A DNA stretch of 36,057 nucleotides, taken from positions 71,001 through 107,057 of the forward strand of contig JAGDWD010000003.1 in assembly GCA_023255955.1 (NCBI GenBank), given 5' to 3'. Below are positions 22,670-30,650 of the stretch, piece by piece (positions within the stretch are counted from its first letter, which is position 1; every line of letters starts with the position of its first letter). The notes below the pieces were generated by a model. That model saw only the letters and a program-made list of their open reading frames with translations, made no database searches and had not been told where the DNA came from. The stretch is from Desulfurococcales archaeon (GTDB lineage: Archaea > Thermoproteota > Thermoprotei_A > Sulfolobales > NBVN01). The translations under genes were made by a program, and so were the position numbers.

Positions 22670-23655
22670 GAACTGCTGCCCTGGCATTATTTGTTGCCCT
22701 ACTGATAGCGTCAAACATCTACACCTACATATATTTTACGAGCTTGAACGGCTACCTAAGGTTTACCCTCCAGCAGTTAGCTCTTGAGAGAAAGAGATAT
22801 TTCGGGGAATACTCGATTCTCATGAAATATGCGGATGAGCTCCAAGATAGCTACTTAAGGGTAGTTAAAGCAAACAAGCAGTTAGAGGAGTTTTTAAACA
22901 GCCTCCAAAGGGATCTTAGAAGCATTCCTTACAACTACACTACTATGCCGTACTTCGAATTTGTGGGTAGGTATATGTTCGCGTACACCAATGAGATGAG
23001 GAATTTCGTGCTCAATGTGACTGGTGGGTGGGATGGGACTGATGAAGACTTCATGTCCGACCTCTACAAGATACATAGGGAGTGGCGGAGCATGTTCGTG
23101 CCAACGGAGGAGGCCCCGCCACCCACCAGGGAATTTCTCTTCATCCACATCGGGGGATTCGATTTCGGAAGGGTTGAAGTGTACTCTCTCAAGGAGGGGA
23201 GGTGGATCATCCTAGACTATCTCAAGGAGCTCCCGTTTAGCTATGAGATAAAGTCAATAACTGTGAGCGGGGCCTCTGAGGTTTTCCGTAGTAGGCGCGG
23301 CCTATGCTGGGACTACGCGATCACGTTGGTGTCCTTATACAACGCCTACTATGATACCTCCGGTAGGAGCCTGCCAACGGTTTACTTATCGATTGAGGGA
23401 AGGGATCTCCACCACGCAGTAGTCTTAATAAAGCTGGAAGGGGATAGAGTCGCGATAATAGACTGGGACGTCATAACCCCTGTAAGTAATGGCAGGATGG
23501 GGTTCGTGCCCTTCGAAGAAGCCAAGAGACTTCACGAAGAGTATTGGGGTCGTAGCCTATTCTACAAGGGCTACATGAGGAGTAGGCCGTATAGGACCGG
23601 ACTCTTCAACTCAACCGAGAAATTCTATGAGTGGCTCCTCAATGAGCTAAATTAA
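22666..23655 (+). CDS. Membrane-anchored transglutaminase-like cysteine protein
   Basis: 329 aa. N-terminal membrane helix (about residues 4-28), coiled coil (about 33-90), then a globular domain. The transglutaminase-like core has Cys in GLCWDYAITLVSLYNAYY (about 214), His in GRDLHHAVVLI (about 249) and Asp in AIIDWDVI (about 267), the C-H-D triad of this superfamily. Several N-x-S/T sites (NYTT, NVTGG, NSTE) suit an external, glycosylated protein. Archaeal members are thought to act as proteases or amide-cleaving enzymes on surface proteins. The target is unknown. Coupled to the upstream coiled-coil gene by a 4-base overlap. Confidence 0.8.
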   Translation: MRTAALALFVALLIASNIYTYIYFTSLNGYLRFTLQQLALERKRYFGEYSILMKYADELQDSYLRVVKANKQLEEFLNSLQRDLRSIPYNYTTMPYFEFVGRYMFAYTNEMRNFVLNVTGGWDGTDEDFMSDLYKIHREWRSMFVPTEEAPPPTREFLFIHIGGFDFGRVEVYSLKEGRWIILDYLKELPFSYEIKSITVSGASEVFRSRRGLCWDYAITLVSLYNAYYDTSGRSLPTVYLSIEGRDLHHAVVLIKLEGDRVAIIDWDVITPVSNGRMGFVPFEEAKRLHEEYWGRSLFYKGYMRSRPYRTGLFNSTEKFYEWLLNELN

Positions 23656-23749
23656 GCTAACCTATTGCTAATCTCTTAGGGAACTAGTCTTAGTAGTGTA
23701 CGTACCTAATGCAATTTAAGGTAGCTTATAGTACCTTAGTCGGGGGAGC

Positions 23750-25363
23750 TTGAGGAGTACCTCACCACGTTATAGGATGTATGTATGTTACGCTAGGGAG
23801 ATAAAGGAGATTGATAGGAAGGCCGAGGAGAATTACGGGATAGGTAGTTCTATCCTGATGGAGGATGCTGGGAGCGCTATATATTCCCTAGTCATCAAGG
23901 AGTACGGATGTTTCGGGAGGAAGATCGCGGTTGTTGCTGGAACCGGGAATAACGGGGGTGATGCCCTAGTTACTGCTAGGAGGTTGTTTTCCTGTGGGGC
24001 TGGTGTGGAGATTTTTGTTGTGGGGGATCCTGAGAGATATCCTGAGCCAGCTAGGAGGAACTACGATACCGTCGTGAAGATGGGGATCCCCCTAACACAC
24101 GTGAGGGATTCTGATGGTGTCCAAGTACTGAGAAGTAGGTTAAGGGAGTTCAACATAATAATCGTAGGGCTTATAGGGATAGGGCTTAAGGGGGAGGTTA
24201 AGGGTGTCTATAGGGACGTCATAGAAGCTGTGAATAGTAGTGGTAGGGATGTTATTAGTGTCGACATACCGTCCGGGATTAACGCTGATAACGGGAAGGT
24301 CTGCGGTGTAGCTGTGAAGTCTAGGTATACGGTCACCTTTGGTCTACCTAAGATAGGGAACATTCTCTATCCAGGCTACTATTACTGTGGGAAGCTCTTT
24401 GTGTCGATGCTCTCATACCCGCGCGAGCTCATACTCTCCGATGAGATGAAGATAGAGCTGAACATACCTGAGCCGGTACCTGAGAGAGTGAGGTGGGGTC
24501 ATAAAGGAACCTTCGGGAAGCTCCTAGCTGTGGCTGGTGCTAGATACTACTATGGAGCACCATACTATGTCGCCTACTCGTTCCTTAGAGCTGGAGGTGG
24601 TTACTCCAGGCTAGCAGCACCTAAGTCCGTCATACCCTACATAGCTGCCCGCTGTAGTGAGGTGGTTTACATACCTCTAGATGAGACCGAGGAGGGCACG
24701 CTATCCCTGAGGAACCTGGACATCATCATCAAGCTAATTGATTCCTTCGACATAGATATAGTTGCCTTAGGCTCAGGGGTATCTCTAAACCCGGAGACCC
24801 AGGACCTCGTTAGAGGGCTTGTTGAGCAGATAAGAAAACCGGTAATAATTGATGGTGACGGAATAACAGCTATAGCTCGGAGCCCTGAGATAGTAAGATC
24901 TAGGAAGGCTCCTACAGTAATAACCCCGCACCTAGCAGAATTCTCGCGCCTCACTAACATGAAGATAGCTGAGATAGAGGAAGATCCTGTCGGTGCCCTA
25001 AGGAAGGCTACCTCAGAGCTTAACGCCTACATAGTTCTTAAAGGAGCGCATAGCCTCGTAGGCTACCCAGACGGGAGAGTTTACGTGAACATGACGGGTA
25101 ATCCGGGAATGGCTAAGGCTGGTACCGGTGATGTCTTGACAGGAACCATAGCAGCTATGTACGGGATCGGCTTCAGAGACGTAGGTGTAGCAACTAGGAT
25201 GGGTGTCCTAGTCCACGGACTTGCTGGAGACCTAGCTGCTGAGAAGCTCGGTGAGGATGGTGTGACCCCGGACGAAATAATCAACGAGTTACCGCACTCC
25301 ATGAAGATCCTGAGAGAGAAACCGGAGATAATAGTAGCTAAATACATGCCGGAGCTTATCTAA
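23750..25363 (+). CDS. nnr: Bifunctional NAD(P)H-hydrate epimerase / ADP-dependent dehydratase
   Basis: 537 aa. N-terminal YjeF domain (about residues 10-225: VCYAREIKEIDRKA, VAGTGNNGGDALVTARRL, SVDIPSGINADNG) epimerises damaged NAD(P)HX. C-terminal ribokinase-like domain (about 240-520: HKGTFGKLLAVAGA, DGDGITAI, VITPHLAEFSRL, NPGMAKAGTGDVLTG with catalytic Asp) dehydrates the S form using ADP. It is a metabolite repair enzyme. TTG at 23750 lies about 25 bases after the TATA-like CTTATAGT (leaderless). ATG 23777 would also leave a complete epimerase domain. Confidence 0.96.
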   Translation: MRSTSPRYRMYVCYAREIKEIDRKAEENYGIGSSILMEDAGSAIYSLVIKEYGCFGRKIAVVAGTGNNGGDALVTARRLFSCGAGVEIFVVGDPERYPEPARRNYDTVVKMGIPLTHVRDSDGVQVLRSRLREFNIIIVGLIGIGLKGEVKGVYRDVIEAVNSSGRDVISVDIPSGINADNGKVCGVAVKSRYTVTFGLPKIGNILYPGYYYCGKLFVSMLSYPRELILSDEMKIELNIPEPVPERVRWGHKGTFGKLLAVAGARYYYGAPYYVAYSFLRAGGGYSRLAAPKSVIPYIAARCSEVVYIPLDETEEGTLSLRNLDIIIKLIDSFDIDIVALGSGVSLNPETQDLVRGLVEQIRKPVIIDGDGITAIARSPEIVRSRKAPTVITPHLAEFSRLTNMKIAEIEEDPVGALRKATSELNAYIVLKGAHSLVGYPDGRVYVNMTGNPGMAKAGTGDVLTGTIAAMYGIGFRDVGVATRMGVLVHGLAGDLAAEKLGEDGVTPDEIINELPHSMKILREKPEIIVAKYMPELI

Positions 25364-25516
25364 CCCGTAATAATCACCTGGACACTGAAGGAGGTATTTC
25401 GGGTAGTACGGTCGACGTAGTTCCTGGATAATGGAATTGCAAGTTATTTGATATTTTGTCTAGCTACTCCACTAAAAATTTTTTATCTAGAGTGGAGGGT
25501 TAGGTTTGGTGAGATC

Positions 25517-26452
25517 GTGCGCGGTCTTAAAGGTAGGGACTACATCTCCGTGGTTGACTTCAGCCCGGAGGAACTGTGGAAGGTTCTGGAGCTATCTAAG
25601 GAGCTTAAGCTGAGGACGTACGGAGGTGAGAGAGTTATACCGGTACTTCAGGGGAAGACCCTGATGCTGATATTCCAGAAGCCCAGCACGAGGACTAGGG
25701 TTAGCTTCGAGGTAGCTATGAAACAGCTTGGTGGTTTCACAGTTACTGCGAACTGGACGGAGCTTCAGTTAGGTAGGGGGGAGACCATAGCTGACACAGC
25801 GAGGACTTTAAGTAGGTATGTAGACGGCATAGCTGCCCGTGTGTTTAGTCATAGGGACCTCACCGAGCTCGCGGAGTACGCATCGGTACCAGTCATTAAC
25901 GCGCTGAGTGATACTGAGCACCCAGTCCAGGCACTAGCTGACTTCTTCACCATATGGGAGAAGAAAGGTCGGGTAGCAGGGGTTAGAGTAGCGTTTCTAG
26001 GGGATGGTTCCGACAATGTTGCGCATTCCCTCATGCTGATGGCTGCGTCTCTTGGGGCTAGTATACGTATTGCGGCTCCTAAGGGATACGATCCGAACCC
26101 GAGGATACTCAGCTTAGCTGAGGAGAGGGCTAGGTTTACCGGAGCTACTGTGGAGGTTGTGAGGGATGTTGAGGAAGCTGTCCGCGGAGCTGACGTGGTC
26201 TACACTGATGTCTGGGTGAGTATGGGTCAGGAGGCTGAAGCTGAGAGGAGGTTGAAGGATCTATCTCCCTATAGGGTAACTAAGGAGGTTATGGCTATGG
26301 CTAAGCCTGACGCGATATTCATGCACTGCCTCCCAGCGAAGAGGGGTTACGAGGTCGTGGACGAGGTTATAGATGGCCCTCAGTCAGTTGTGTGGGATCA
26401 GGCCGAGAACAGGCTACATACTCAGAAGGCTTTACTAGCCCTCCTTCTCTAA
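25517..26452 (+). CDS. argF: Ornithine carbamoyltransferase
   Basis: 311 aa from GTG 25517. The frame extends upstream to 25448, but that part lacks family likeness and includes the TATA region (TTTTTTATC, about 25480-25488). The carbamoyl-phosphate loop KPSTRTRVSFE (STRTR), HPVQALADFFT, and MHCLPAKRGYEV (HCLP, ornithine side) are all intact. It makes citrulline from ornithine and carbamoyl phosphate, for arginine synthesis or, in reverse, the deiminase route. No other arg gene is adjacent. It is convergent with the next gene, with a 4-base overlap of the stop codons. The 153 bases upstream carry no gene. Confidence 0.96.
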   Translation: MRGLKGRDYISVVDFSPEELWKVLELSKELKLRTYGGERVIPVLQGKTLMLIFQKPSTRTRVSFEVAMKQLGGFTVTANWTELQLGRGETIADTARTLSRYVDGIAARVFSHRDLTELAEYASVPVINALSDTEHPVQALADFFTIWEKKGRVAGVRVAFLGDGSDNVAHSLMLMAASLGASIRIAAPKGYDPNPRILSLAEERARFTGATVEVVRDVEEAVRGADVVYTDVWVSMGQEAEAERRLKDLSPYRVTKEVMAMAKPDAIFMHCLPAKRGYEVVDEVIDGPQSVVWDQAENRLHTQKALLALLL

Positions 26453-27081
26453 CTCTTTTTCTTTCTTCTCCTCCTAGCCCTCCTCTTCCTAGACTTTCTT
26501 TTCCTCACTACGCGTGGTTCCTCCTTAGCGTACGTATCCTTCAACTCGGTAGCTAGGATAGTCCTGTAACCTGATTCTAGGAGCTCCACACCTACAGCAA
26601 CGATACCTGGGTCCGTGACCTCACCAACAACGCATGGAGTGTATAGCTCAGCATCTAGCTGTTGAGACCTTCTCGTGAGGATGTTCCTCTGAAGAAAGTC
26701 TAGCTCCGGCACCCCGTTGTTAGAGCTCCTAGGGAATACCTCAACGAATTTTACAGCATCTGGGGAGGGGGCTACCGGGACACACCTCAATCTCTTTCTG
26801 CTGATGACTGCCGAGTACCTGGCTCCACCTACTGGTATGTCCAGGGATATGAGGTCGCACTCAGACTTGAACTTCGTTAAGTTAGGGAGTTTCCTGAGGA
26901 ACCTCAAGAAGTTGTCGGAGTCTAGCGGGCCCTCAGCTAAGGATTTAAGTTCCTCGAGCGGTATCTCAGCTATCTCCAATAAACTTCTTAGTCTATATAG
27001 GAGTAGCCTGACCCCGCTGAAGTCTACCCAAGCCTCCTCGAAGCACCTTGCTCTAACTACGTTCTCTATTCTAATCACCAC
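26449..27081 (-). CDS. Unknown protein with a long Lys/Arg tail
   Basis: 210 aa, not recognised. The first 185 residues are a mixed alpha/beta soluble domain with no obvious enzyme motif. The last 22 residues are almost all Arg and Lys (RKRKSRKRR and ARRRRKKKS blocks), which suggests binding to RNA or DNA. GTG start. Upstream lies the adenosine-specific kinase gene on the same strand (52 bases between), so they may be co-transcribed. Nucleic-acid binding is inferred from composition only. Confidence 0.7.
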   Translation of the reverse strand: MVIRIENVVRARCFEEAWVDFSGVRLLLYRLRSLLEIAEIPLEELKSLAEGPLDSDNFLRFLRKLPNLTKFKSECDLISLDIPVGGARYSAVISRKRLRCVPVAPSPDAVKFVEVFPRSSNNGVPELDFLQRNILTRRSQQLDAELYTPCVVGEVTDPGIVAVGVELLESGYRTILATELKDTYAKEEPRVVRKRKSRKRRARRRRKKKS

Positions 27082-27133
27082 ACCTAGTTATTAGCACTGG
27101 TGATGATCCCTGTTGATGCGTTATATCTGTAAC

Positions 27134-27640
27134 TTAACGTTTATACCCTATCTTCCTGAGGAATTCATGCCTTTCTTTCTTGTCTTCCGCACCCTCCACG
27201 CCTAGAGGTGTACCGCCATCTACCACTCCTAGGACACTACGGCCTAGGTCCGTCTCGGCGACTATTACCTGCATGGGATTAGCAGATGCTGCGTAGAGTG
27301 TTACGATCTCACTTACATGCTTTAAAGCATTGGATATGTTTATAGGCCAAGCGTTCCTGATGTAGATAACGAAGAAGTGTCCAGCACCTACTTTGCTAGC
27401 TGCCTCTATAGCTAGTGACACTAGCTCGTCATCATTACCATCGTACCGTATCAACCTCTTACCGCTTGACTCACAGAAAGCTATGCCGAACTTTATGCCC
27501 GGAACTGAAGTCACTAGGGCCTCGTAGATATCCTCAACAGTCTTTATGAAGTGGGACTGGCCGAGAACTACGTTAACTCCCTCCCTACTTGGTAGGTCAA
27601 CTACCTCTATCTTCTTAAGCTCCCCCAAAGATCCCACCAT
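27134..27640 (-). CDS. Adenosine-specific kinase (COG1839 family)
   Basis: 168 aa, full length for the family studied in Pyrobaculum. [39 protein letters not shown] and the C-terminal [28 protein letters not shown] are diagnostic. The family binds adenosine and related nucleosides. The exact reaction in vivo is not settled. A TATA box (rc CTTATAAG, about 27658-27667) is about 25 bases before the ATG at 27640, so the mRNA is probably leaderless. Nucleoside salvage links it loosely to the ribokinase operon and mtnA. Confidence 0.92.
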   Translation of the reverse strand: MVGSLGELKKIEVVDLPSREGVNVVLGQSHFIKTVEDIYEALVTSVPGIKFGIAFCESSGKRLIRYDGNDDELVSLAIEAASKVGAGHFFVIYIRNAWPINISNALKHVSEIVTLYAASANPMQVIVAETDLGRSVLGVVDGGTPLGVEGAEDKKERHEFLRKIGYKR

Positions 27641-27794
27641 TAAACATTATGTTCCCTGTCTTATAAGAACGCGCAAATAGTTTCTAGCTAGCCCTATTCA
27701 ATGGATCTCTAGAAGTTTCTTTATTTAAGTGGATCCTACCTTTACCTAATATACTGTTTTAAGCGGTGGGACATAAATAATAAAGGGGTGGAAC

Positions 27795-28160
27795 TTGAGT
27801 ATCGAGGTAAAGAAAGCGGGTGGGGTGTTCTACATAAAGTTCGATGACGGAGAGAAAGCCTATGTCTATACTGAGACGGAGGGAGGAGTTCTCAAGATCT
27901 TAGAGACTTACGTCCCGGAAAAACATCGAGGCAGAGGCCATGCCAGGATATTAATAGAAAAAGTGGTTGAGTACGCTAAGAGCAATAACCTGAGGATTCT
28001 ACCGATCTGTAGCTACTCCATATACTACTTCGCTAGGAATAAGGAGCTTAGGGATCTCCTTGTAGAGGACTTCAGGAACTTGTCAGACGAGGAGTGGGAG
28101 CAGCTCTATAGAAAGAGGCTGGAGGAAGAGGCAGTCAAGTCTGGGAGACAGAGCAAGTAG
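27795..28160 (+). CDS. GNAT-family N-acetyltransferase (YjdJ/COG2388-like)
   Basis: 121 aa, short GNAT fold. The acetyl-CoA loop is VPEKHRGRGHARILIEKVVEYA (R-x-x-G-x-G/A pattern), followed by PICSYSIYYFARNKE, typical of the small COG2388 enzymes. The C-terminal helix is charged (EEWEQLYRKRLEEEAVKSGRQ). TTG start at 27795 with GGGGTGG 6 bases upstream. The substrate is unknown. Stands alone, divergent from the adenosine kinase gene. Confidence 0.9.
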   Translation: MSIEVKKAGGVFYIKFDDGEKAYVYTETEGGVLKILETYVPEKHRGRGHARILIEKVVEYAKSNNLRILPICSYSIYYFARNKELRDLLVEDFRNLSDEEWEQLYRKRLEEEAVKSGRQSK

Positions 28161-28243
28161 GGATAAATTATTTACTAGGGCTTAGCTCTAGACCCTACGG
28201 AGTCGATGGCTAGAATCGTGCCGTATCCTGAGAGCCGGGGAGT

Positions 28244-28465
28244 TTAGGTCCCTATCTTTAAAGCATACCTTCCGGGTTTTTCTATTCCTAGGAGCTTAGC
28301 GAGCTCGGACTTCTCTGCGTCTACTATTATTACTACACCGGACCACGCGTCGGTAAAGCTTGTTGAGCCGCATGATGGGCATATGTTAACCTCGTGAGGA
28401 ACTAACATCCGGCACTTTGTGCAGGCTTTGAAGGGTTTCCTAGTACTTCTACTCACTTGAGACAC
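28244..28465 (-). CDS. spt4: Transcription elongation factor Spt4 (RpoE'')
   Basis: 73 aa. Zinc ribbon with CTKC (about residues 15-18) and CPSCG (about 29-33), then WSGVVIIVDAEKSELAKLLGI, the Spt5 (NusG) interaction strand. It forms the Spt4/5 clamp on RNA polymerase. It overlaps the rpo7 3' end by 17 bases, the usual archaeal order rpo7-spt4. Confidence 0.95.
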   Translation of the reverse strand: MSQVSRSTRKPFKACTKCRMLVPHEVNICPSCGSTSFTDAWSGVVIIVDAEKSELAKLLGIEKPGRYALKIGT

Positions 28466-28985
28466 CTGAGGAAATCTTACCTAGGCCGGCCTGCCTCATC
28501 GTCATAGCTATCCTAATAGTTGACGGTCTAGCTATAGATACAGCAGTCACCCTCCCGCGGACTACGTCACCCTTACTAAACCTAATCTTTGTTTCCTCCC
28601 CCTCTAGGATACCTAACTCCTCGTGGTATACCATCCTATCGTCAGCTACCTGGGATACGTGGACTAGCGCGTCTACCGGGCCTATGTTAACGAATAGCCC
28701 TATCCTCTTAACGTCGACAACAACACCCTCAACAACTTCGTTTACTGCTGGGTAGAAAGATATGAGCTCTATTTCGGCTCTGTGGTACGTAGCTCCATCG
28801 CCAGGAATTATAGTCCCCTCGGGCTCGACGTTGATGTTGGTTATAGCTAGGATAAGCCCTAGGTCAGGGTGTAAGCTCCCCACGTACTTCTCTGTCAAGA
28901 CCTCGTTAGCTACCTTAACCAGGTCCTCACCGAACTGGGTGGGAGGAATCCGAACTATATCTACAGCCTTCACCAACCTGAACAT
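28449..28985 (-). CDS. rpo7: DNA-directed RNA polymerase subunit Rpo7 (RpoE')
   Basis: 178 aa. N-terminal RNP-like domain (MFRLVKAVDIVRIPP, KYVGSLHPDLGLILAI, HRAEIELISFYP) followed by an S1-type OB domain (VVEGVVVDVKRIGLFVNIGPVDALVHVSQV). With Rpo4 it forms the polymerase stalk that binds emerging RNA. ATG start, about 20 bases after the predicted transcript start. The upstream TATA region is shared with the divergent alba gene. Confidence 0.97.
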   Translation of the reverse strand: MFRLVKAVDIVRIPPTQFGEDLVKVANEVLTEKYVGSLHPDLGLILAITNINVEPEGTIIPGDGATYHRAEIELISFYPAVNEVVEGVVVDVKRIGLFVNIGPVDALVHVSQVADDRMVYHEELGILEGEETKIRFSKGDVVRGRVTAVSIARPSTIRIAMTMRQAGLGKISSGVSSE

Positions 28986-29026
28986 CTCAGGTCACTCAGC
29001 TCTTTCTGTATATGTTCTTAGAGAAT

Positions 29027-29037
29027 AGGATATATAA
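29027..29037. promoter_or_regulatory. Shared TATA region between rpo7 and alba
   Basis: GGATATATAAG reads as TATATAAG on the plus strand and CTTATATAT on the minus strand. Transcript starts would fall near 29060 (alba, leader about 50 nt) and near 29007 (rpo7, leader about 20 nt). The two directions may compete for TBP. Confidence 0.55.
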
Positions 29038-29110
29038 GAACAGTTTTAGCCCGCATTGTGGGGGATGCTCGCAAACCCTCCTCTCAAGCACTAAACACCA
29101 GGTGAAGTAT

Positions 29111-29458
29111 GTGGTAGGCACTGAACACAGCTTCCGTAAGCCCACACCAGCCCAGAGTAACGAGCTGGGTAGGTCAGAGGAGACTTCGGAGAGCTGTACT
29201 GTCTATATAGGTAGGAAGTTCTTTATACGGTACCTACTCGCAATCCTGTTTAAGCTAAACATCCTAAGCTGTAGAGAGGTTAGAGTAGAGGCTCTCGGGA
29301 GAAACATATATAGAGCTGTGATGGTGGTGGAATCCGCTAAGTATATTACTGGTAGGTTGAAGGTTAAGAGTATTTTAATAGGGAGCGTAGTGCTGGTCGG
29401 TAGGTCTGCGCAGAATGTTAGGAGGAGTAAGATAACGATAACTCTTGAGAGACTGTAG
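29111..29458 (+). CDS. alba: Alba chromatin protein
   Basis: 115 aa from GTG 29111, chosen because GGTGA lies 5 bases upstream. A longer frame back to 29012 would cover the shared promoter. The core VYIGRKFFIRYLLAILFKLN matches the Alba YIGxKPxMxYVLA strand-helix, followed by VRVEALGRNIYRAVMVVE, LKVKSILIGSVVLVGRS and the terminal strand KITITLE. The usual acetylatable/essential Lys16-Lys17 pair before the first strand is not obvious. It has an unusual 25-residue polar N-terminal tail. Alba dimers coat DNA and RNA. It may be the divergent Alba2-type paralogue. mtnA follows after 22 bases. Confidence 0.85.
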   Translation: MVGTEHSFRKPTPAQSNELGRSEETSESCTVYIGRKFFIRYLLAILFKLNILSCREVRVEALGRNIYRAVMVVESAKYITGRLKVKSILIGSVVLVGRSAQNVRRSKITITLERL

Positions 29459-29480
29459 TGGAGGTCTTGACTAGTCTTCC

Positions 29481-30563
29481 TTGGAGGAGAATATTAGTCC
29501 AGTGTTGAGAGCTTTAGTGGTGTCATACCTGATTAGATCAATCGAGTGGTCTGAGGGTAGGGTTAGGTGGGTCAACACCCTTAAACTACCGTGGGAGGAG
29601 GAGATAGTTGAGACCGATGACCCTGAAAGGGTGGCTGTAGCTATTGAGAGGATGGAGATTAGAGGAGCTCCAGCTATAGGTGTCGCAGCAGCTCTTGCTG
29701 TAGCTCTAGCAGCCACGAAACTCGAGGAGGACGATGTCCGCAGGCTACAGCAGAAGCTAGTGGGGGTTGTGGAGAGGTTGAGGAAGACCAGACCCACCGC
29801 AGTGAACCTCTTCTGGGCTCTAAGAAGGGTTGAGGCCGTAATACGGAGGGAGTACTCGAGCGCGGATGAGTTGAGGAAGTACGTTATTGCGGAGGCCCTC
29901 AAGATCTACGAAGAAGATATAGAGATGAACCGGAAGATCGGGGAGGTAGGTTCTAGATTGATAGATGATGGTGATACCATCCTAACTCACTGTAATGCCG
30001 GTGCCCTAGCTACGGTAGCTTTCGGGACGGCTTTAGGTGTTATAAGGGCTGCGTGGTACTCCGGGAAGAAGATTAAGGTCATAGCAACCGAGACTAGGCC
30101 AATGCTGCAGGGTGCTAGGCTGACAGTCTGGGAACTTATGAAGGAGGGCATACCGGTGAGGTTGATAACCGACAACATGGTTGGGTACGTCATGAGCCGG
30201 GGTCTCGTCAGTAAGGTGATAGTGGGAGCAGACCGGATTCTGATCCCTGGCTACGTAATTAATAAGATCGGGACGTATACTATAGCTGTGCTAGCTAACT
30301 ACCATAAGGTTCCGTTCTATGTAGCGGCTCCCACATCCACCATAGACTACGAGAGTAAGGTGGAGGACGTGGTTATCGAGGAGAGAAACCCGGATGAGGT
30401 CAGGACAGTGCTGATGAGGACCTACATCACGGTACCCACAGTCGACGTCATGAACCCTGCCTTCGATATCACACCACCTGAACTTGTAACAGCCATAATT
30501 ACTGAGAAGGGTATAGCTACAAAGCCGTATGATTCGAGCCTAGCTAGGTTCAGAAATTCTTAG
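29481..30563 (+). CDS. mtnA: 5-methylthioribose-1-phosphate isomerase (aIF-2B-like)
   Basis: 360 aa. RSIEWSEGRVRWVNTLKLPWEE, the MTRGAPAIGV-like MEIRGAPAIGVAAALA, catalytic Cys in ILTHCNAGALATVAFGTALG, TRPMLQGARLTVWEL, and catalytic Asp in VIVGADRILIPG with NKIGTYTIAVLA are all those of MtnA. It isomerises methylthioribose-1-phosphate in methionine salvage. Closely related eIF2B and ribose-1,5-bisphosphate isomerases lack the N-terminal WVNTLKLPW pattern. TTG start. Probably in one operon with alba. Confidence 0.94.
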   Translation: MEENISPVLRALVVSYLIRSIEWSEGRVRWVNTLKLPWEEEIVETDDPERVAVAIERMEIRGAPAIGVAAALAVALAATKLEEDDVRRLQQKLVGVVERLRKTRPTAVNLFWALRRVEAVIRREYSSADELRKYVIAEALKIYEEDIEMNRKIGEVGSRLIDDGDTILTHCNAGALATVAFGTALGVIRAAWYSGKKIKVIATETRPMLQGARLTVWELMKEGIPVRLITDNMVGYVMSRGLVSKVIVGADRILIPGYVINKIGTYTIAVLANYHKVPFYVAAPTSTIDYESKVEDVVIEERNPDEVRTVLMRTYITVPTVDVMNPAFDITPPELVTAIITEKGIATKPYDSSLARFRNS

Positions 30564-30598
30564 CAGGTACAGCAGTTCTCGTAGGCCGTAATAGTAAG

Positions 30599-30608
30599 CT
30601 TTTAAAAC
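30599..30608 (+). promoter_or_regulatory. TATA box of the EF-1 alpha gene
   Basis: CTTTTAAAAC, about 25 bases before a short leader that contains GGTGTGAT just ahead of the ATG at 30651. This is one of the few leadered genes here with a clear Shine-Dalgarno site, fitting high expression. Confidence 0.65.
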
Positions 30609-30650
30609 TTTAGTGGTGATAAAATGGAGGATAAGCACAGGGTGTGATGT

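Noticed and set aside
25448-25516. N-terminal extension of the ornithine carbamoyltransferase frame
   Set aside because: No family likeness before GRDYISV, and the TATA box lies inside it; GTG 25517 fits better.
27095-27133. Possible C/D box sRNA starting GTGATGA
   Set aside because: No box D (CTGA) at a usable distance; only CTGT is present.
29012-29110. N-terminal extension of the Alba frame
   Set aside because: It covers the TATA region and leader; a ribosome binding site and GTG at 29111 give a normal Alba length.
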